Counted from the stretch's first letter, positions 52,737 through 61,809 are shown. The stretch is 64,000 nucleotides of DNA from Candidatus Nitrosopumilus sp. (GCA_028343855.1 JAOLZN010000007.1:1-64000); one strand, 5' to 3'. The notes: generated by a model not told the origin, from the sequence alone. Numbers and translations are program-made.

Positions 52737-53630
52737 ATGCTTACAGTATTTGGATCAACTGCTTACGATACAATTAGAACTCCAAGTAAAACTCTAAAAA
52801 ATGTTTTAGGGGGGGCTGCAACATATGCAGCAATTTCATCAAGTAATTTTGTAAAAACTGGGTTAATTGCAGTAGTTGGAGATGATTTTTCAAAAAAGAA
52901 TCACAATATTTTATCAAAATATCTAGATTTACAAGGATTAGCAATAAACAAAGGAAAAACTTTCCGCTATGATGGAAAATATGACAGTACTCTAAGCACA
53001 AGATCCACTTTAAAAACAGAATTAAATGTTCTTGAAAATTTTAAACCAGTTGTTCCAGATGAATATAAAAAATCACAATTTGTATATCTTGCAAATAATG
53101 ACCCAGAACAAAATACTAAATTAATTAAAGAATTTGATAATGTAAAATTTTCAATGTGTGATACTATAGATTTTTGGATTTCAACAAAAAGGGATGCAGT
53201 AATTAAAATGATAAAAAATGTGGATGCAGTTGTAATAAATGATGAAGAAGCTAAATTACTGACAAAAGAACATAATCTAATCAAATGTGCAAAAAAAATG
53301 AGACAGTGGGGTGCAAAATATGTTATAATTAAAAAAGGTGAACATGGTTCTTTGATGTTTTTTGATGATGTAGTTTTTCCTACAGCAGGATTTTCATTAG
53401 AAAATGTTGTAGATCCCACAGGTGCAGGTGATTCATTTGCAGGTGCAATGATTGGATATCTTGCAAGTAAAAATACAACAAAGATGTCTGAAATAAAAAA
53501 AGCTGTAGTATATGGAAATGTACTTGGTTCGTTTGCAGTTGAAAGATATGGTTTAGATGGTTTACTAAAAATAAAAAAAGGAGATATAACAAGACGTTTA
53601 AAATCATATGAAAAAATGATCCAATTCTAA
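52737..53630 (+). CDS. PfkB-family carbohydrate/nucleoside kinase
   Basis: A 297-aa ribokinase-fold protein. The N-terminal glycine region is LGGAATYAAISSSNF, and the catalytic anion hole is in VDPTGAGDSFAGAMIGYLA (about residues 225-243), with Asp as base. Substrate may be a sugar, nucleoside or ADP-linked compound and cannot be told. Starts 17 bp after the LEA14-like gene. Confidence 0.9.
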   Translation: MLTVFGSTAYDTIRTPSKTLKNVLGGAATYAAISSSNFVKTGLIAVVGDDFSKKNHNILSKYLDLQGLAINKGKTFRYDGKYDSTLSTRSTLKTELNVLENFKPVVPDEYKKSQFVYLANNDPEQNTKLIKEFDNVKFSMCDTIDFWISTKRDAVIKMIKNVDAVVINDEEAKLLTKEHNLIKCAKKMRQWGAKYVIIKKGEHGSLMFFDDVVFPTAGFSLENVVDPTGAGDSFAGAMIGYLASKNTTKMSEIKKAVVYGNVLGSFAVERYGLDGLLKIKKGDITRRLKSYEKMIQF

Positions 53631-53666
53631 AAAGACTTAAGTAAATAATTTTAAAAATAAATTAAC

Positions 53667-54011
53667 ATGTCAGAAAAAAATGAAGATAGATTAGATGAAA
53701 TTTTCAAACTTCAAAAAGGTTTGTCTGAAATAATGAAATTAGATAGATATCCAAAAGATGCAGAAGGTAGAGTTTCTGCATTATGTACTGCAATAATGCA
53801 TGAAGCTGTTGAATTACAAAGAACCACTAATTGGAAATGGTGGAAAACACCTACTGAATTTAATCAAAATGAGGCTAGGGAGGAATTAATTGACATATGG
53901 CATTTTGTAGTTCAAGCATCATTAGAATTGAAATTAACTCCTAATGATATCTTAAATGAATACAAAAGAAAAAATCAAATTAATCACGAAAGACAAAAAA
54001 ATGGTTACTAG
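53667..54011 (+). CDS. dimeric dUTPase-like all-alpha NTP pyrophosphatase
   Basis: A 114-aa protein with the motifs of dUTPase-2/MazG-like enzymes: HEAVELQRTTNWKWWK, EAREELIDIWHFVVQASLEL, and the closing NQINHERQKNGY. The E-x2-E and E-x2-D groups bind Mg2+. It hydrolyses dUTP or related nucleotides to the monophosphate, keeping uracil out of DNA. It ends by overlapping the convergent MtrA-like gene by 4 bp. Confidence 0.9.
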   Translation: MSEKNEDRLDEIFKLQKGLSEIMKLDRYPKDAEGRVSALCTAIMHEAVELQRTTNWKWWKTPTEFNQNEAREELIDIWHFVVQASLELKLTPNDILNEYKRKNQINHERQKNGY

Positions 54012-54484
54012 CTTTTTTTAATTGTATTAATTATTGATTCAATATTTTCTTCATTAATTAAATTTAAAAGTGTAATTTCTTTTTGAAAATATTTTATTTC
54101 TGATTCTGAAACAGTTAGAAATGGTTCAGGACTAGTGGAATTAATTATTCTCTTATCATCGTCAATTCCATTTTTATATAATTCAAATAATGAATGTCCA
54201 GATTTATGACCCCAAACTTCTTTTCCACATACAATAATTGTTTTAATTTTTTTATTTTCATTTACATGTTTTATCATAGAATCAATTCCTTTATTTTCAG
54301 TAAATAATCTGCCAGCAATTGCAATTTCATCAATTATTTCAGAATTTTTAATTTGTTTTAATAATTTAATACTAGAAAGTGTACATACACAAATTGAGGA
54401 GTTAAAATTTCCAATATAGAATTCTTCTGGAATTGGTAAAAGGGCTTCACAAATTTTTCCAATGGCATCACTTAATTTATTCAA
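54008..54484 (-). CDS. MtrA-like corrinoid-binding domain protein (orphan)
   Basis: A 158-aa soluble protein resembling subunit A of methyl-H4MPT:coenzyme M methyltransferase. Matching parts are FYIGNFNSSICVCTLSS, IAIAGRLFTENKGIDSMI, and TIIVCGKEVWGHKSGHSLF followed by YKNGIDD. His93 in VWGHKSGH corresponds to the cobalt-binding histidine as I recall it. It has no membrane anchor and no other Mtr gene is present. Start is TTG at 54482-54484, overlapping the stop of the 52-aa gene by 4 bp (TTGA). Likely a cobamide-dependent methyl carrier of unknown partner. Confidence 0.85.
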   Translation of the reverse strand: MNKLSDAIGKICEALLPIPEEFYIGNFNSSICVCTLSSIKLLKQIKNSEIIDEIAIAGRLFTENKGIDSMIKHVNENKKIKTIIVCGKEVWGHKSGHSLFELYKNGIDDDKRIINSTSPEPFLTVSESEIKYFQKEITLLNLINEENIESIINTIKKS

Positions 54485-54639
54485 AGTATTTCTGAAACTG
54501 TTTTTGCAATGAATTCAATATTTTTTGTGGTTAGTTTAACCTGATTTGCTGAAGAAGTTAATGCATCATTTTTAAGAATAGATGTTACAACTGAAATTTC
54601 TTCTCTGCCTACAAAATGAATGTTTATGGGTATTGTCAA
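54481..54639 (-). CDS. 52-aa protein coupled to the MtrA-like gene
   Basis: A frame of 52 codons with TTG start at 54637-54639, preceded in frame by a stop two codons upstream. Its stop overlaps the MtrA-like start by 4 bp, suggesting translational coupling. The product begins MTIPINIHFVGREEISVVTS and is mixed alpha/beta with no cysteine or transmembrane segment. I do not recognise it; the coupling suggests a partner of the MtrA-like protein. Confidence 0.6.
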   Translation of the reverse strand: MTIPINIHFVGREEISVVTSILKNDALTSSANQVKLTTKNIEFIAKTVSEIL

Positions 54640-54689
54640 TAATTAATCTCATAACAACTACTCTATAAATCTCATTTAATAGCTATGAA

Positions 54690-54699
54690 TTTTTATATT
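54690..54699 (+). promoter_or_regulatory. TATA-like box for the four-TM gene
   Basis: TTTTTATATT centred about 28 bp upstream of the ATG at 54722. It favours that ATG over the GTG at 54707. Confidence 0.4.
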
Positions 54700-54721
54700 T
54701 CAAAAAGTGGCAAATCATAGA

Positions 54722-55291
54722 ATGAAACCAAGACACTTAGAAAAAACAGATGCGGGTTACAAAGTGTATTTGTATATTTTCTATATTTGTGGAGCTATAA
54801 TGGTTTCAACATTAGTTTTTGGTGTTTATGCTACAATGTTAGAATGGTTAGCAAATGGAACATATGTTATGGGTGAAGTAATTCATAATACAACTATTCC
54901 TTTTGAGAATTTTGCTAGAATTTCAACTTGGATATTTTTTTCTACAATAATTGGTTGGTACTGTGTAACTAGAATTGGATGGAAGCGAACTGCAGGTGAT
55001 AAAATTATTGGTACAAGAATGGCTTTACTTCAATTAATGCTACTTAGTTTTACAATAATTAGTTTTTATGAAGTTCTATACAACTTTACAGTTTTGAATG
55101 CACAGATGACAGCAGGTATAGTCAATGGAGTAGTACCAGATATCGATAAACTACTAGTAGCTTATCCAGATCCTGATCGTCCATGGAATTTAGTTTTTGC
55201 GACAAAAATATTTCTTGCATCATTCATTATTAGTGCACATGCATTTTATCTAAGTGTGAAACCTAGAAAAAGCTTAGATGATGACGAATAA
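54722..55291 (+). CDS. four-TM membrane protein of unknown function
   Basis: A 189-aa protein from ATG 54722; a GTG five codons upstream is also possible. It has four hydrophobic helices (about residues 16-40, 65-85, 100-122 and 160-180 in this numbering) and an extracytoplasmic loop with acidic and aromatic residues. No family recognised. It lies alone between unrelated small genes. Confidence 0.75.
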   Translation: MKPRHLEKTDAGYKVYLYIFYICGAIMVSTLVFGVYATMLEWLANGTYVMGEVIHNTTIPFENFARISTWIFFSTIIGWYCVTRIGWKRTAGDKIIGTRMALLQLMLLSFTIISFYEVLYNFTVLNAQMTAGIVNGVVPDIDKLLVAYPDPDRPWNLVFATKIFLASFIISAHAFYLSVKPRKSLDDDE

Positions 55292-55377
55292 TAATAAAAA
55301 AACCATAATTTATTGAAATTATTTTAAAAAAAATCTATTTAAAATTATGTTTTATAGTATTAGATACACAGTATGTT

Positions 55378-55566
55378 ATGGGATTATTTGGATCCAGTAA
55401 AAATGATTTAAAATGTAAAAAGTGTGGAACCATATTACCAGATTCTGAAAGATTGAAAAGACATCAAGAAAAAGCCCACAATAAAAAAAAAGACAAATGT
55501 CGTGCATGTGGTGCTGAATTTGATTATGGTGAAGACTTAAGAAAACATAAAAAAAATTGTAAATAA
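55378..55566 (+). CDS. 62-aa C2H2-type zinc finger protein
   Basis: A small protein with one classic C2H2 finger (CKKCGTILPDSERLKRHQEKAH) preceded by a short basic segment, and a second C-x2-C...H-x4-C finger (CRACGAEFDYGEDLRKHKKNC). The lysine-rich spacing suggests nucleic-acid binding. Such archaeal C2H2 proteins are of unknown targets. Confidence 0.8.
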   Translation: MGLFGSSKNDLKCKKCGTILPDSERLKRHQEKAHNKKKDKCRACGAEFDYGEDLRKHKKNCK

Positions 55567-55587
55567 TTTCTCTAAAAATTTAACAGA

Positions 55588-55779
55588 TTATGATTTAGGT
55601 GGTCTTTTTAATGATTTTTCAATTGCTTCTAGGTTTGCAATTTGGTTTTTAGAATTTAAAGTGAGAGTTTGAATCATTTCAGAACCTAATTGAACAGATT
55701 GTTCAGGTAATGTTTCTAAAAATTTTTCTAATCCTTTTTTATAATTAGTGATTAATTCTAATCCCTCTTCAAGAGTCAC
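55588..55779 (-). CDS. 63-aa helical protein
   Basis: A small protein beginning with GTG at 55777-55779 (no ATG in frame). It is helical with Glu/Leu heptads (LEEGLELITNYKKGLEKFL) and a basic, Pro-rich end (KRPPKS). No known family. It is convergent with the zinc finger gene by 21 bp. Confidence 0.55.
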   Translation of the reverse strand: MTLEEGLELITNYKKGLEKFLETLPEQSVQLGSEMIQTLTLNSKNQIANLEAIEKSLKRPPKS

Positions 55780-55872
55780 ATTAATTCTAAATTTTACCCA
55801 TATTCAAAGATTCTAAATTTTAGAAAGATTTTGAATAACTTTATAGGTTTAGATTTCAAAAGTTGATTTGAT

Positions 55873-56919
55873 TTGGATATAATTGAAAAAGTTGATTTAA
55901 TTGAAAAACCTCCAACTGAAGAAGTTGTTACACGCGAGGAATTAACTGAATTATTTAAAACAAATTCTTCCCCAAATCATTACATTGGATTAGAAATTTC
56001 TGGTTTTTTACATTTAGGTAGTTTGATCAGTACAGGTTTTAAAATAAATGATTTTGTTAAAGCAGGAGTAAATTGTAAAATTTTTCTTGCAGATTGGCAT
56101 ACTTTGATTAATGATAAATTAGGAGGAGATTGGGATACAATTTCCAAAGTTTCAAAATATTATCAAGATGCATTCAAATTAGTTTGCCCAAATGCTGAAA
56201 TTGTTTTAGGATCAAAATTGTATGAGGAAAAAACAGAATATTGGTCTGAGCTTGTAAAATTTACAAAACATATGTCAATTGCTAGAACAATGCGAACATT
56301 AACTATAATGGGTCGTTCTGAAGATGATAACAAAATTGATGTGGCAAAATTACTTTATCCAGCAATGCAAGCAGTTGACATTCATTCTTTAGATGTTGAC
56401 ATTGCTCATGCAGGAATGGATCAAAGAAAAATCCACATGTTAGTTAGAGAAATATTTCCTAAAATGAAGTGGAAAGTTCCAGTTTCTGTTCATCATAAAT
56501 TACTACCAGGACTCTCAAAACCAGCAGATTCTGACAATTCTCAAGTATTAGGAAAAATGAGTAAATCAGATCCAAATTCAGGTATATTTATTCACAATAC
56601 AGATAATGAAATTAAGAAAAAGATTAGTAAATCATGGTGTGAGGAACAAAATGTTGAAAGTAATCCTGTATTAGAGATTGCAAAAAATGTAATTTTTCAT
56701 GAATTTAATGAAATGAGTGTTGAAAGACCAGAAAAATATGGTGGTAATGTATCATATTCTAATTATAATGAATTACATCAAGATTTTGCTGAAAATAAAT
56801 TACATCCAGGAGATTTAAAACAAACTGTTGGCAACTATCTAGTGAAAGTAATTTCTCCGATAAGAGAAAAACTAAATCTTAGTGATGAAATTTCTGAAGC
56901 AATAAAGAAAAGTTTCTAA
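55873..56919 (+). CDS. tyrS: tyrosyl-tRNA synthetase (archaeal type)
   Basis: A 348-aa class I synthetase. The HIGH motif appears as FLHLGS in GLEISGFLHLGSLI, followed by LADWHTLINDKLGG; the KMSKS motif is KMSKSDP, and AGMDQRKIHMLVREIFP is the archaeal TyrRS pattern. It charges tRNA-Tyr. Start is TTG at 55873. It overlaps the convergent cobJ gene by 4 bp. Confidence 0.95.
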   Translation: MDIIEKVDLIEKPPTEEVVTREELTELFKTNSSPNHYIGLEISGFLHLGSLISTGFKINDFVKAGVNCKIFLADWHTLINDKLGGDWDTISKVSKYYQDAFKLVCPNAEIVLGSKLYEEKTEYWSELVKFTKHMSIARTMRTLTIMGRSEDDNKIDVAKLLYPAMQAVDIHSLDVDIAHAGMDQRKIHMLVREIFPKMKWKVPVSVHHKLLPGLSKPADSDNSQVLGKMSKSDPNSGIFIHNTDNEIKKKISKSWCEEQNVESNPVLEIAKNVIFHEFNEMSVERPEKYGGNVSYSNYNELHQDFAENKLHPGDLKQTVGNYLVKVISPIREKLNLSDEISEAIKKSF

Positions 56920-57710
56920 ACTTTAAGATTAGGATTAGTTTGTTCTTTTAAATTATATTTTGATTTGTATCCTCTTGGATTTATCATTAAATCTTTGTAA
57001 GTATATGTTGATGAATTACCAACAATCACAGTACTTGTCATGCCTAATTCTTCATCAAAATTAAGTAAATTTTCTAAATTTGTCATCACAATAGCTTCAG
57101 ATTCTCTATATGCACTTTTGATAATTGCAACAGGTGTTGTGGGTTTTCTATGTTCAAGCAGAATTTTTTGAGTATCTAGTAATTGATGAATTCTTTTTTG
57201 ACTTTTAGGATTATAAATTACAAGTACAAAATCACCTTGTGCAGCTGATTTTACACGTTTTTGAATAATTTCCCACGGTACCATAAGATCACTCATACTA
57301 ACAACAGCAAAATCAGTCATTAGAGGTGAACCAACAATAGATGCACAGGAATTTAATGCTGAAACCCCAGGAATAATCTCTACTTTAAGATCATCAGAAG
57401 GATCCCATCCAGTAGCTGCAAGTGTTTCATAAATTAATCCGGCCATTCCATAAATTCCAGGATCACCACTAGAAACTAATGAAACTATTTTTCCTGATTT
57501 TGCAAGATCAATACATTGATGAGCTCTTTCAACTTCTTGTGTCATAGCATAACGATGAATAGTTTTGCCACCTATTAGATCCTGAACTAAATTCACATAA
57601 GTTTCATATCCTACAATTGTATCACTTTCAGTAATTACTTGTTTAGCTCTAAAAGTCATATGATCATGATGTCCAGGACCAACACCAACAATGTAGAGTT
57701 TACCAGTCAA
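56916..57710 (-). CDS. cobJ: precorrin-3B C17-methyltransferase (CobJ/CbiH)
   Basis: A 264-aa SAM-dependent tetrapyrrole methylase. Motifs: YIVGVGPGHHDHMTFRA at the start, VSLVSSGDPGIYGMAGLIYE (the conserved GDPG) and the downstream VIYNPKSQKR and VIIKSAYRE-like (VAIIKSAYRESEAIV). It contracts the corrin ring in cobamide biosynthesis. Together with bluB it shows that the organism makes its own vitamin B12-type cofactor. Confidence 0.93.
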   Translation of the reverse strand: MTGKLYIVGVGPGHHDHMTFRAKQVITESDTIVGYETYVNLVQDLIGGKTIHRYAMTQEVERAHQCIDLAKSGKIVSLVSSGDPGIYGMAGLIYETLAATGWDPSDDLKVEIIPGVSALNSCASIVGSPLMTDFAVVSMSDLMVPWEIIQKRVKSAAQGDFVLVIYNPKSQKRIHQLLDTQKILLEHRKPTTPVAIIKSAYRESEAIVMTNLENLLNFDEELGMTSTVIVGNSSTYTYKDLMINPRGYKSKYNLKEQTNPNLKV

Positions 57711-57758
57711 TTTTAAAATAATTTTTTCTTTAACTAATTTATCCGTTTAGTGATATTC

Positions 57759-59219
57759 TTATTGAAATGGATCTATTATTGGAGAATTAATGATGAATTC
57801 ATCATTTGTTGGTCGTGCAATACTAACAGTAACTAAATCATCATCTTGAAATGAATCTATATCAGATTTAGTTTGTAGAATTTGTGCAAATGAAGAATTA
57901 TGCCATTCTATGAGATAAATTTTTGAAATTGGACTATAGTTTTCTTCATTAGAAGATGAACTAGAAATTGATGGTTGAAAACCTAAAGAACCTGATCCTT
58001 TGATACCATTTTTAAATTGAAAAATTTCATTTGTTGAAGAATGAGTTAAAAGTTCAGAATTAAGTGGAGAATGTACTACACCCATCATTTGTGATGGTCC
58101 TAAGGGAGTAACATCAGTTACAATTCGGTAAATTGTTTTTCCTTCAGAATCCCAACTTCGATGAGCTACAAAAGTTACAGTAAGTTTATTCTCATCAATT
58201 TCAATGATTTGACCTCCAGAAAAGGATATTTCATTACTAATTTGCTTATCAGAACGTATTTTCATCTGATCACCTGCCCATTTAATTTGAGGAACATTAA
58301 CAATTACATTTTTTTCATTAAATTTGAGTCTCCCAGATTTTTCTGCATTAATAACATCAGATGCAGATTCAAAAACAATTTCTTTTTGACCTGTTTTCCA
58401 TGTAACCTCGATAATAGATGCTAGTGAAGTATAATCTGATTGTTCTGGTGTACTAGAAAAAATTTCATTTTGAAATCCAAAAAGTCCATCTCCTTTAATT
58501 CCATTTTTAAAAATAAAAATTTTTTGAGAATTACTTTCTGGAATATCTTTAATAGATTGAGATAATTGAATATTCCATTTTTGTTTTTCTGAAATAGTTT
58601 TTGCATAATCTTGATCACTGGCATCTGTAATTATGTAAAGAATATTATTTCCAGAATGAATTCCTTGATGCATTGGAATTATAGCTGGAACATTAGCTCT
58701 TGAAAGCAATAATGACGGATCATCTTTTTCAAATTCAAGTTTTTGTTCAAGTACTTGAGTTGGTTGTCCTCTAATCCAACCATCAACACTAACAGTTGTA
58801 GTAAATTCTTTGGAATTTGTTGAGTGTAATGCAAGTCCTGCTCCAGTAAATTCAAAGGAACCTGATTTTTTTTCTGGATCAATTAAGGATAAACCATAGA
58901 TTGTATTTTTATTTACAGTCCATGTGTCTTGGCCTTGAACATCATTTTGGTTAATTTCATGTAAAACAAGCACTTTGACTAAATCACTAGAAGTGAATGT
59001 CATAGAACCATCATAGATTGTACCCTTATTTGGTGACAAAATAAGTGCTAATTGTTGATTTTCATGCCCCAATCCAGGATCTTGAGAAGATGTAATAGTT
59101 TGAGTAAAATGAACTTTTTTTGTAGAACCTGCATCAACGTATTGATCTGAAAATGTTGAAATAGAAATAATTCCAGTAATAAAAAATCCAATTATCAAAA
59201 TAATAATAATTTTTTTCAA
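57759..59219 (-). CDS. secreted protein with internal repeat (DUF7482-like)
   Basis: A 486-aa protein with signal peptide/anchor (about residues 1-22). The sequence FKNGIKGDGLFGFQ (about residues 252-265) is repeated as FKNGIKGSGSLGFQ (about 403-416), each followed by an acidic loop and a similar beta region. The two repeats suggest duplicated extracytoplasmic domains. It resembles a lineage-specific secreted family (DUF7482-type by recollection). Function unknown. Confidence 0.75.
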   Translation of the reverse strand: MKKIIIILIIGFFITGIISISTFSDQYVDAGSTKKVHFTQTITSSQDPGLGHENQQLALILSPNKGTIYDGSMTFTSSDLVKVLVLHEINQNDVQGQDTWTVNKNTIYGLSLIDPEKKSGSFEFTGAGLALHSTNSKEFTTTVSVDGWIRGQPTQVLEQKLEFEKDDPSLLLSRANVPAIIPMHQGIHSGNNILYIITDASDQDYAKTISEKQKWNIQLSQSIKDIPESNSQKIFIFKNGIKGDGLFGFQNEIFSSTPEQSDYTSLASIIEVTWKTGQKEIVFESASDVINAEKSGRLKFNEKNVIVNVPQIKWAGDQMKIRSDKQISNEISFSGGQIIEIDENKLTVTFVAHRSWDSEGKTIYRIVTDVTPLGPSQMMGVVHSPLNSELLTHSSTNEIFQFKNGIKGSGSLGFQPSISSSSSNEENYSPISKIYLIEWHNSSFAQILQTKSDIDSFQDDDLVTVSIARPTNDEFIINSPIIDPFQ

Positions 59220-59256
59220 TAATTTTGACTGATTTTATTACTTTAAATGATTTGTC

Positions 59257-60660
59257 TTAGTTGATTTTATCTAATTCAAATGCATCATGTATTGCCCGTA
59301 CAGCCGAATTTGTATCTGAATTTTTAACTACTAATGCAAGGTTTAGTTCTGATGAACCCTGAGTAATCATAGATACATTTACTTTATTTTTCTCAATTGC
59401 TGCAAAGACTTTTGATGCAACCCCAATTGTTCCTCTCATTCCAGAACCAATTAATGCTATAATAGATACTCCAGTAGTAACTTCTAATTTTTTAATAATT
59501 TTTCCCAATAGATCCATTTCCAATACACTAACAGCACTATCAAGATCACTGTTTTTTACTACTATTGTGATACTTGATTCAGAAGGATTTTGAGAAATCA
59601 TCATAACATTAATTCCAGCTTTGGCCAAGGTTGCAAATATTTTAGCTGCAGTTCCAGGTGTTCCAACCATACTCCCACCTCGAATATCAATTAATCCATT
59701 ATTTCGGATATTACTTACACACTTTACAGTATTTTTTACAGATGCTGAAGGTGATGATGTTACTAAAGTTCCTTCATTATTTGTCATAAAGGAACTTTTT
59801 ATTTTCATAGGAATTTTTTTTGATAAAATAGGCTCAAATGTTCTTGGATGAATTTGTTTTGCTCCAAATAAAGCCATTTCAATTGCTTCAGTATATGATA
59901 CCTCTTTGAGTAATTTTGCATTTTTAACAATTTTAGGATCTGCTGTCATAAGTCCATCTACATCGCTCATCAACCAAATTTCATCTGCTTTAATGCAAGA
60001 TCCAATAATAGTTGCAGAATAATCAGATCCACCTCTACCAAATGTAGTTGTATGTCCATGTTGATCTGCACCTGCAAATCCCCCAATTACAGGAATTATT
60101 TTTTTTGATAATAAAGTATCAATGCTTTTTGATACTCTTAATCTAGTTGTATCTAAAAGTGGTTTTGATTCACCAAAATTAGAATCTGTAACAATCCCAA
60201 CTTCTTTTCCTGTTAAAGGAATTGATTTTTTTGATAAATCATTAATTGCTGCTGCAACTATTTTTACAGATAATCTTTCACCAAATGAAATTAAATAATC
60301 CATTGATCTTGATGTTACCTCTCCTAACAAAACTAAACCATCTATTAATGCAAGAAGTTCTTTAAAATCTTCATTTAGTTTTATTAATAATTTTTTTTGA
60401 ACATCAGATTTTTTGATTGTTTGTTTTGCTAATTGTTTATGTCGATTAGTAATTTTAGATACAAGTTGTTCTGCTTTAGATTTATTTTCTTTTTTTATGG
60501 ATTGAGATATTTCAATAAGATCATCAGTAGTTCCACTTATTGCAGAACAAACTATTACAATCTGATGTTTTTTAGATAGTGTAGTAACGTGTTTAGCTAC
60601 TGCCTGAATGTCTTTTGTGTTGGAGATCGAGGTTCCCCCATATTTTAAAACTAATTTCAA
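59257..60660 (-). CDS. lysC: aspartate kinase
   Basis: A 467-aa amino-acid-kinase protein with N-terminal KYGGTSISNTKDI, the catalytic region GGFAGADQHGHTTTFGRGGSDYSAT, and two ACT domains at the C-terminus (MVGTPGTAAKIFATLAKAGI and MRGTIGVASKVFAAIEKNKV). It phosphorylates aspartate at the entry to lysine, threonine and methionine synthesis. The ACT domains allow feedback control by end products. Confidence 0.95.
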   Translation of the reverse strand: MKLVLKYGGTSISNTKDIQAVAKHVTTLSKKHQIVIVCSAISGTTDDLIEISQSIKKENKSKAEQLVSKITNRHKQLAKQTIKKSDVQKKLLIKLNEDFKELLALIDGLVLLGEVTSRSMDYLISFGERLSVKIVAAAINDLSKKSIPLTGKEVGIVTDSNFGESKPLLDTTRLRVSKSIDTLLSKKIIPVIGGFAGADQHGHTTTFGRGGSDYSATIIGSCIKADEIWLMSDVDGLMTADPKIVKNAKLLKEVSYTEAIEMALFGAKQIHPRTFEPILSKKIPMKIKSSFMTNNEGTLVTSSPSASVKNTVKCVSNIRNNGLIDIRGGSMVGTPGTAAKIFATLAKAGINVMMISQNPSESSITIVVKNSDLDSAVSVLEMDLLGKIIKKLEVTTGVSIIALIGSGMRGTIGVASKVFAAIEKNKVNVSMITQGSSELNLALVVKNSDTNSAVRAIHDAFELDKIN

Positions 60661-60695
60661 TTCAAACTAACTGAATTATTCAATGTTTAAATGCT

Positions 60696-61442
60696 TTAAC
60701 TTTCCACGCGTGGAGCAAGGTAAAAGTGAATTCTGCCTATATTTGCAACTTTGAACTCAATTCGGAGTGGTTTTGCACTAGAAAATTCACAAGTAATGAA
60801 TCCTGCATTACTGCCTACGGCTTTAACTACAGGGTTAAGATATTCAAGGCTGTAAGTACCTACACTGTCAGCTTTTGAAGAAATCTCTTCGATATCTTCA
60901 GCATCTTTATCAAGATCAATAATTACTTCTCCAGAATCACCTTTTCCTGAAAAATCCCCTTTAGAATCAGATGTGTTGATAGTAAGATAATCAGATACAA
61001 CTTGCACGTCACCAAGAATTTTATCGAATTTTGATGAAGTCAAGATAATTTTTGAATCATATGGAATTTTTGGTAATGGAGTATCAGTTGCAGAACTTTC
61101 TATAAGACGAATTTTATATTTTTTATTTTTTCCAACTGTAACAAGTAACATATTTTCTTCAGAAATACTAATCTCAATACTATCTTTTTTATCTGCACGT
61201 TTGATAAGTTTTGAAAACTCATCTATTCTAACTCCAAATTTAATATCACTATCACATTCATATTTTTCAAATGCTGAATTTGGCCAAGATATGTCAATAA
61301 GAGCAACATGAGATGGATCCATTCCTCTAAAAGTGATTCCTTCAGCTGTTGCAACAAATGTTGCTTCTTCAACTAATGTAGATATTGCAGAAATGATAGC
61401 TTTAAGATCATCTGATCCACTTGTTTTAGCTCCGAAAGTCAA
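60696..61442 (-). CDS. pcn: DNA polymerase sliding clamp PCNA
   Basis: A 248-aa protein with two repeats of the clamp fold. N-terminus FGAKTSGSDDLKAIISAIST, MDPSHVALIDISWP, and the C-terminal LRIEFKVANIGRIHFYLAPRVES. It forms the trimeric ring that tethers polymerase, ligase and other factors. It is the third gene of the minus-strand group rpo11-tfs-pcn. Confidence 0.97.
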   Translation of the reverse strand: MTFGAKTSGSDDLKAIISAISTLVEEATFVATAEGITFRGMDPSHVALIDISWPNSAFEKYECDSDIKFGVRIDEFSKLIKRADKKDSIEISISEENMLLVTVGKNKKYKIRLIESSATDTPLPKIPYDSKIILTSSKFDKILGDVQVVSDYLTINTSDSKGDFSGKGDSGEVIIDLDKDAEDIEEISSKADSVGTYSLEYLNPVVKAVGSNAGFITCEFSSAKPLRIEFKVANIGRIHFYLAPRVES

Positions 61443-61476
61443 TTTAATTTTCTTGACTATAAGTTCCAGTTAAACC

Positions 61477-61803
61477 TTATGTGTAATCGCGCCAAGTGTA
61501 TTTACACTTTTGACAACGATAAAATCTAGTTGTTGGCTCATCAGCACTTCTAGTTTGAAACATCCAAGCTACTGCTTCATCATGACCACATTTTTCACAA
61601 TCAATTTTTACTGTAGGATTGGTATCTTCACCTTCATCCCCTTCAAAAGCAAGAAGTGAAAAATCTGGTTCTTCTTTAGTAACAATTTTTTTCTTTTGTG
61701 TTACTTTTCCTCCTTTTTCAATATAATCACAATCTTCTTTGGAACATTCAAGGCCAGAATCACCTTTTTTTAATTTAGCATCACATTTGGGGCAAAATTT
61801 CAA
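61477..61803 (-). CDS. tfs: transcription factor S (TFS)
   Basis: A 108-aa protein with two zinc ribbons: CPKCDAKLKKGDSGLECSKEDC-type N-terminal (cysteines at 4, 7, about 20 and 25) and a C-terminal ribbon with CEKCGHDEA and CQKC. The invariant DE that reaches the polymerase active site is in TRSADEP. It stimulates RNA cleavage by stalled RNA polymerase. It follows rpo11 after 6 bp. Confidence 0.96.
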   Translation of the reverse strand: MKFCPKCDAKLKKGDSGLECSKEDCDYIEKGGKVTQKKKIVTKEEPDFSLLAFEGDEGEDTNPTVKIDCEKCGHDEAVAWMFQTRSADEPTTRFYRCQKCKYTWRDYT

Positions 61804-61809
61804 TGTGAA

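Noticed and set aside
52774-53607. Minus-strand frames opposite the PfkB kinase
   Set aside because: They are rich in Leu and Phe as expected for the reverse complement of an AT-rich gene, and the plus-strand kinase has full motifs.
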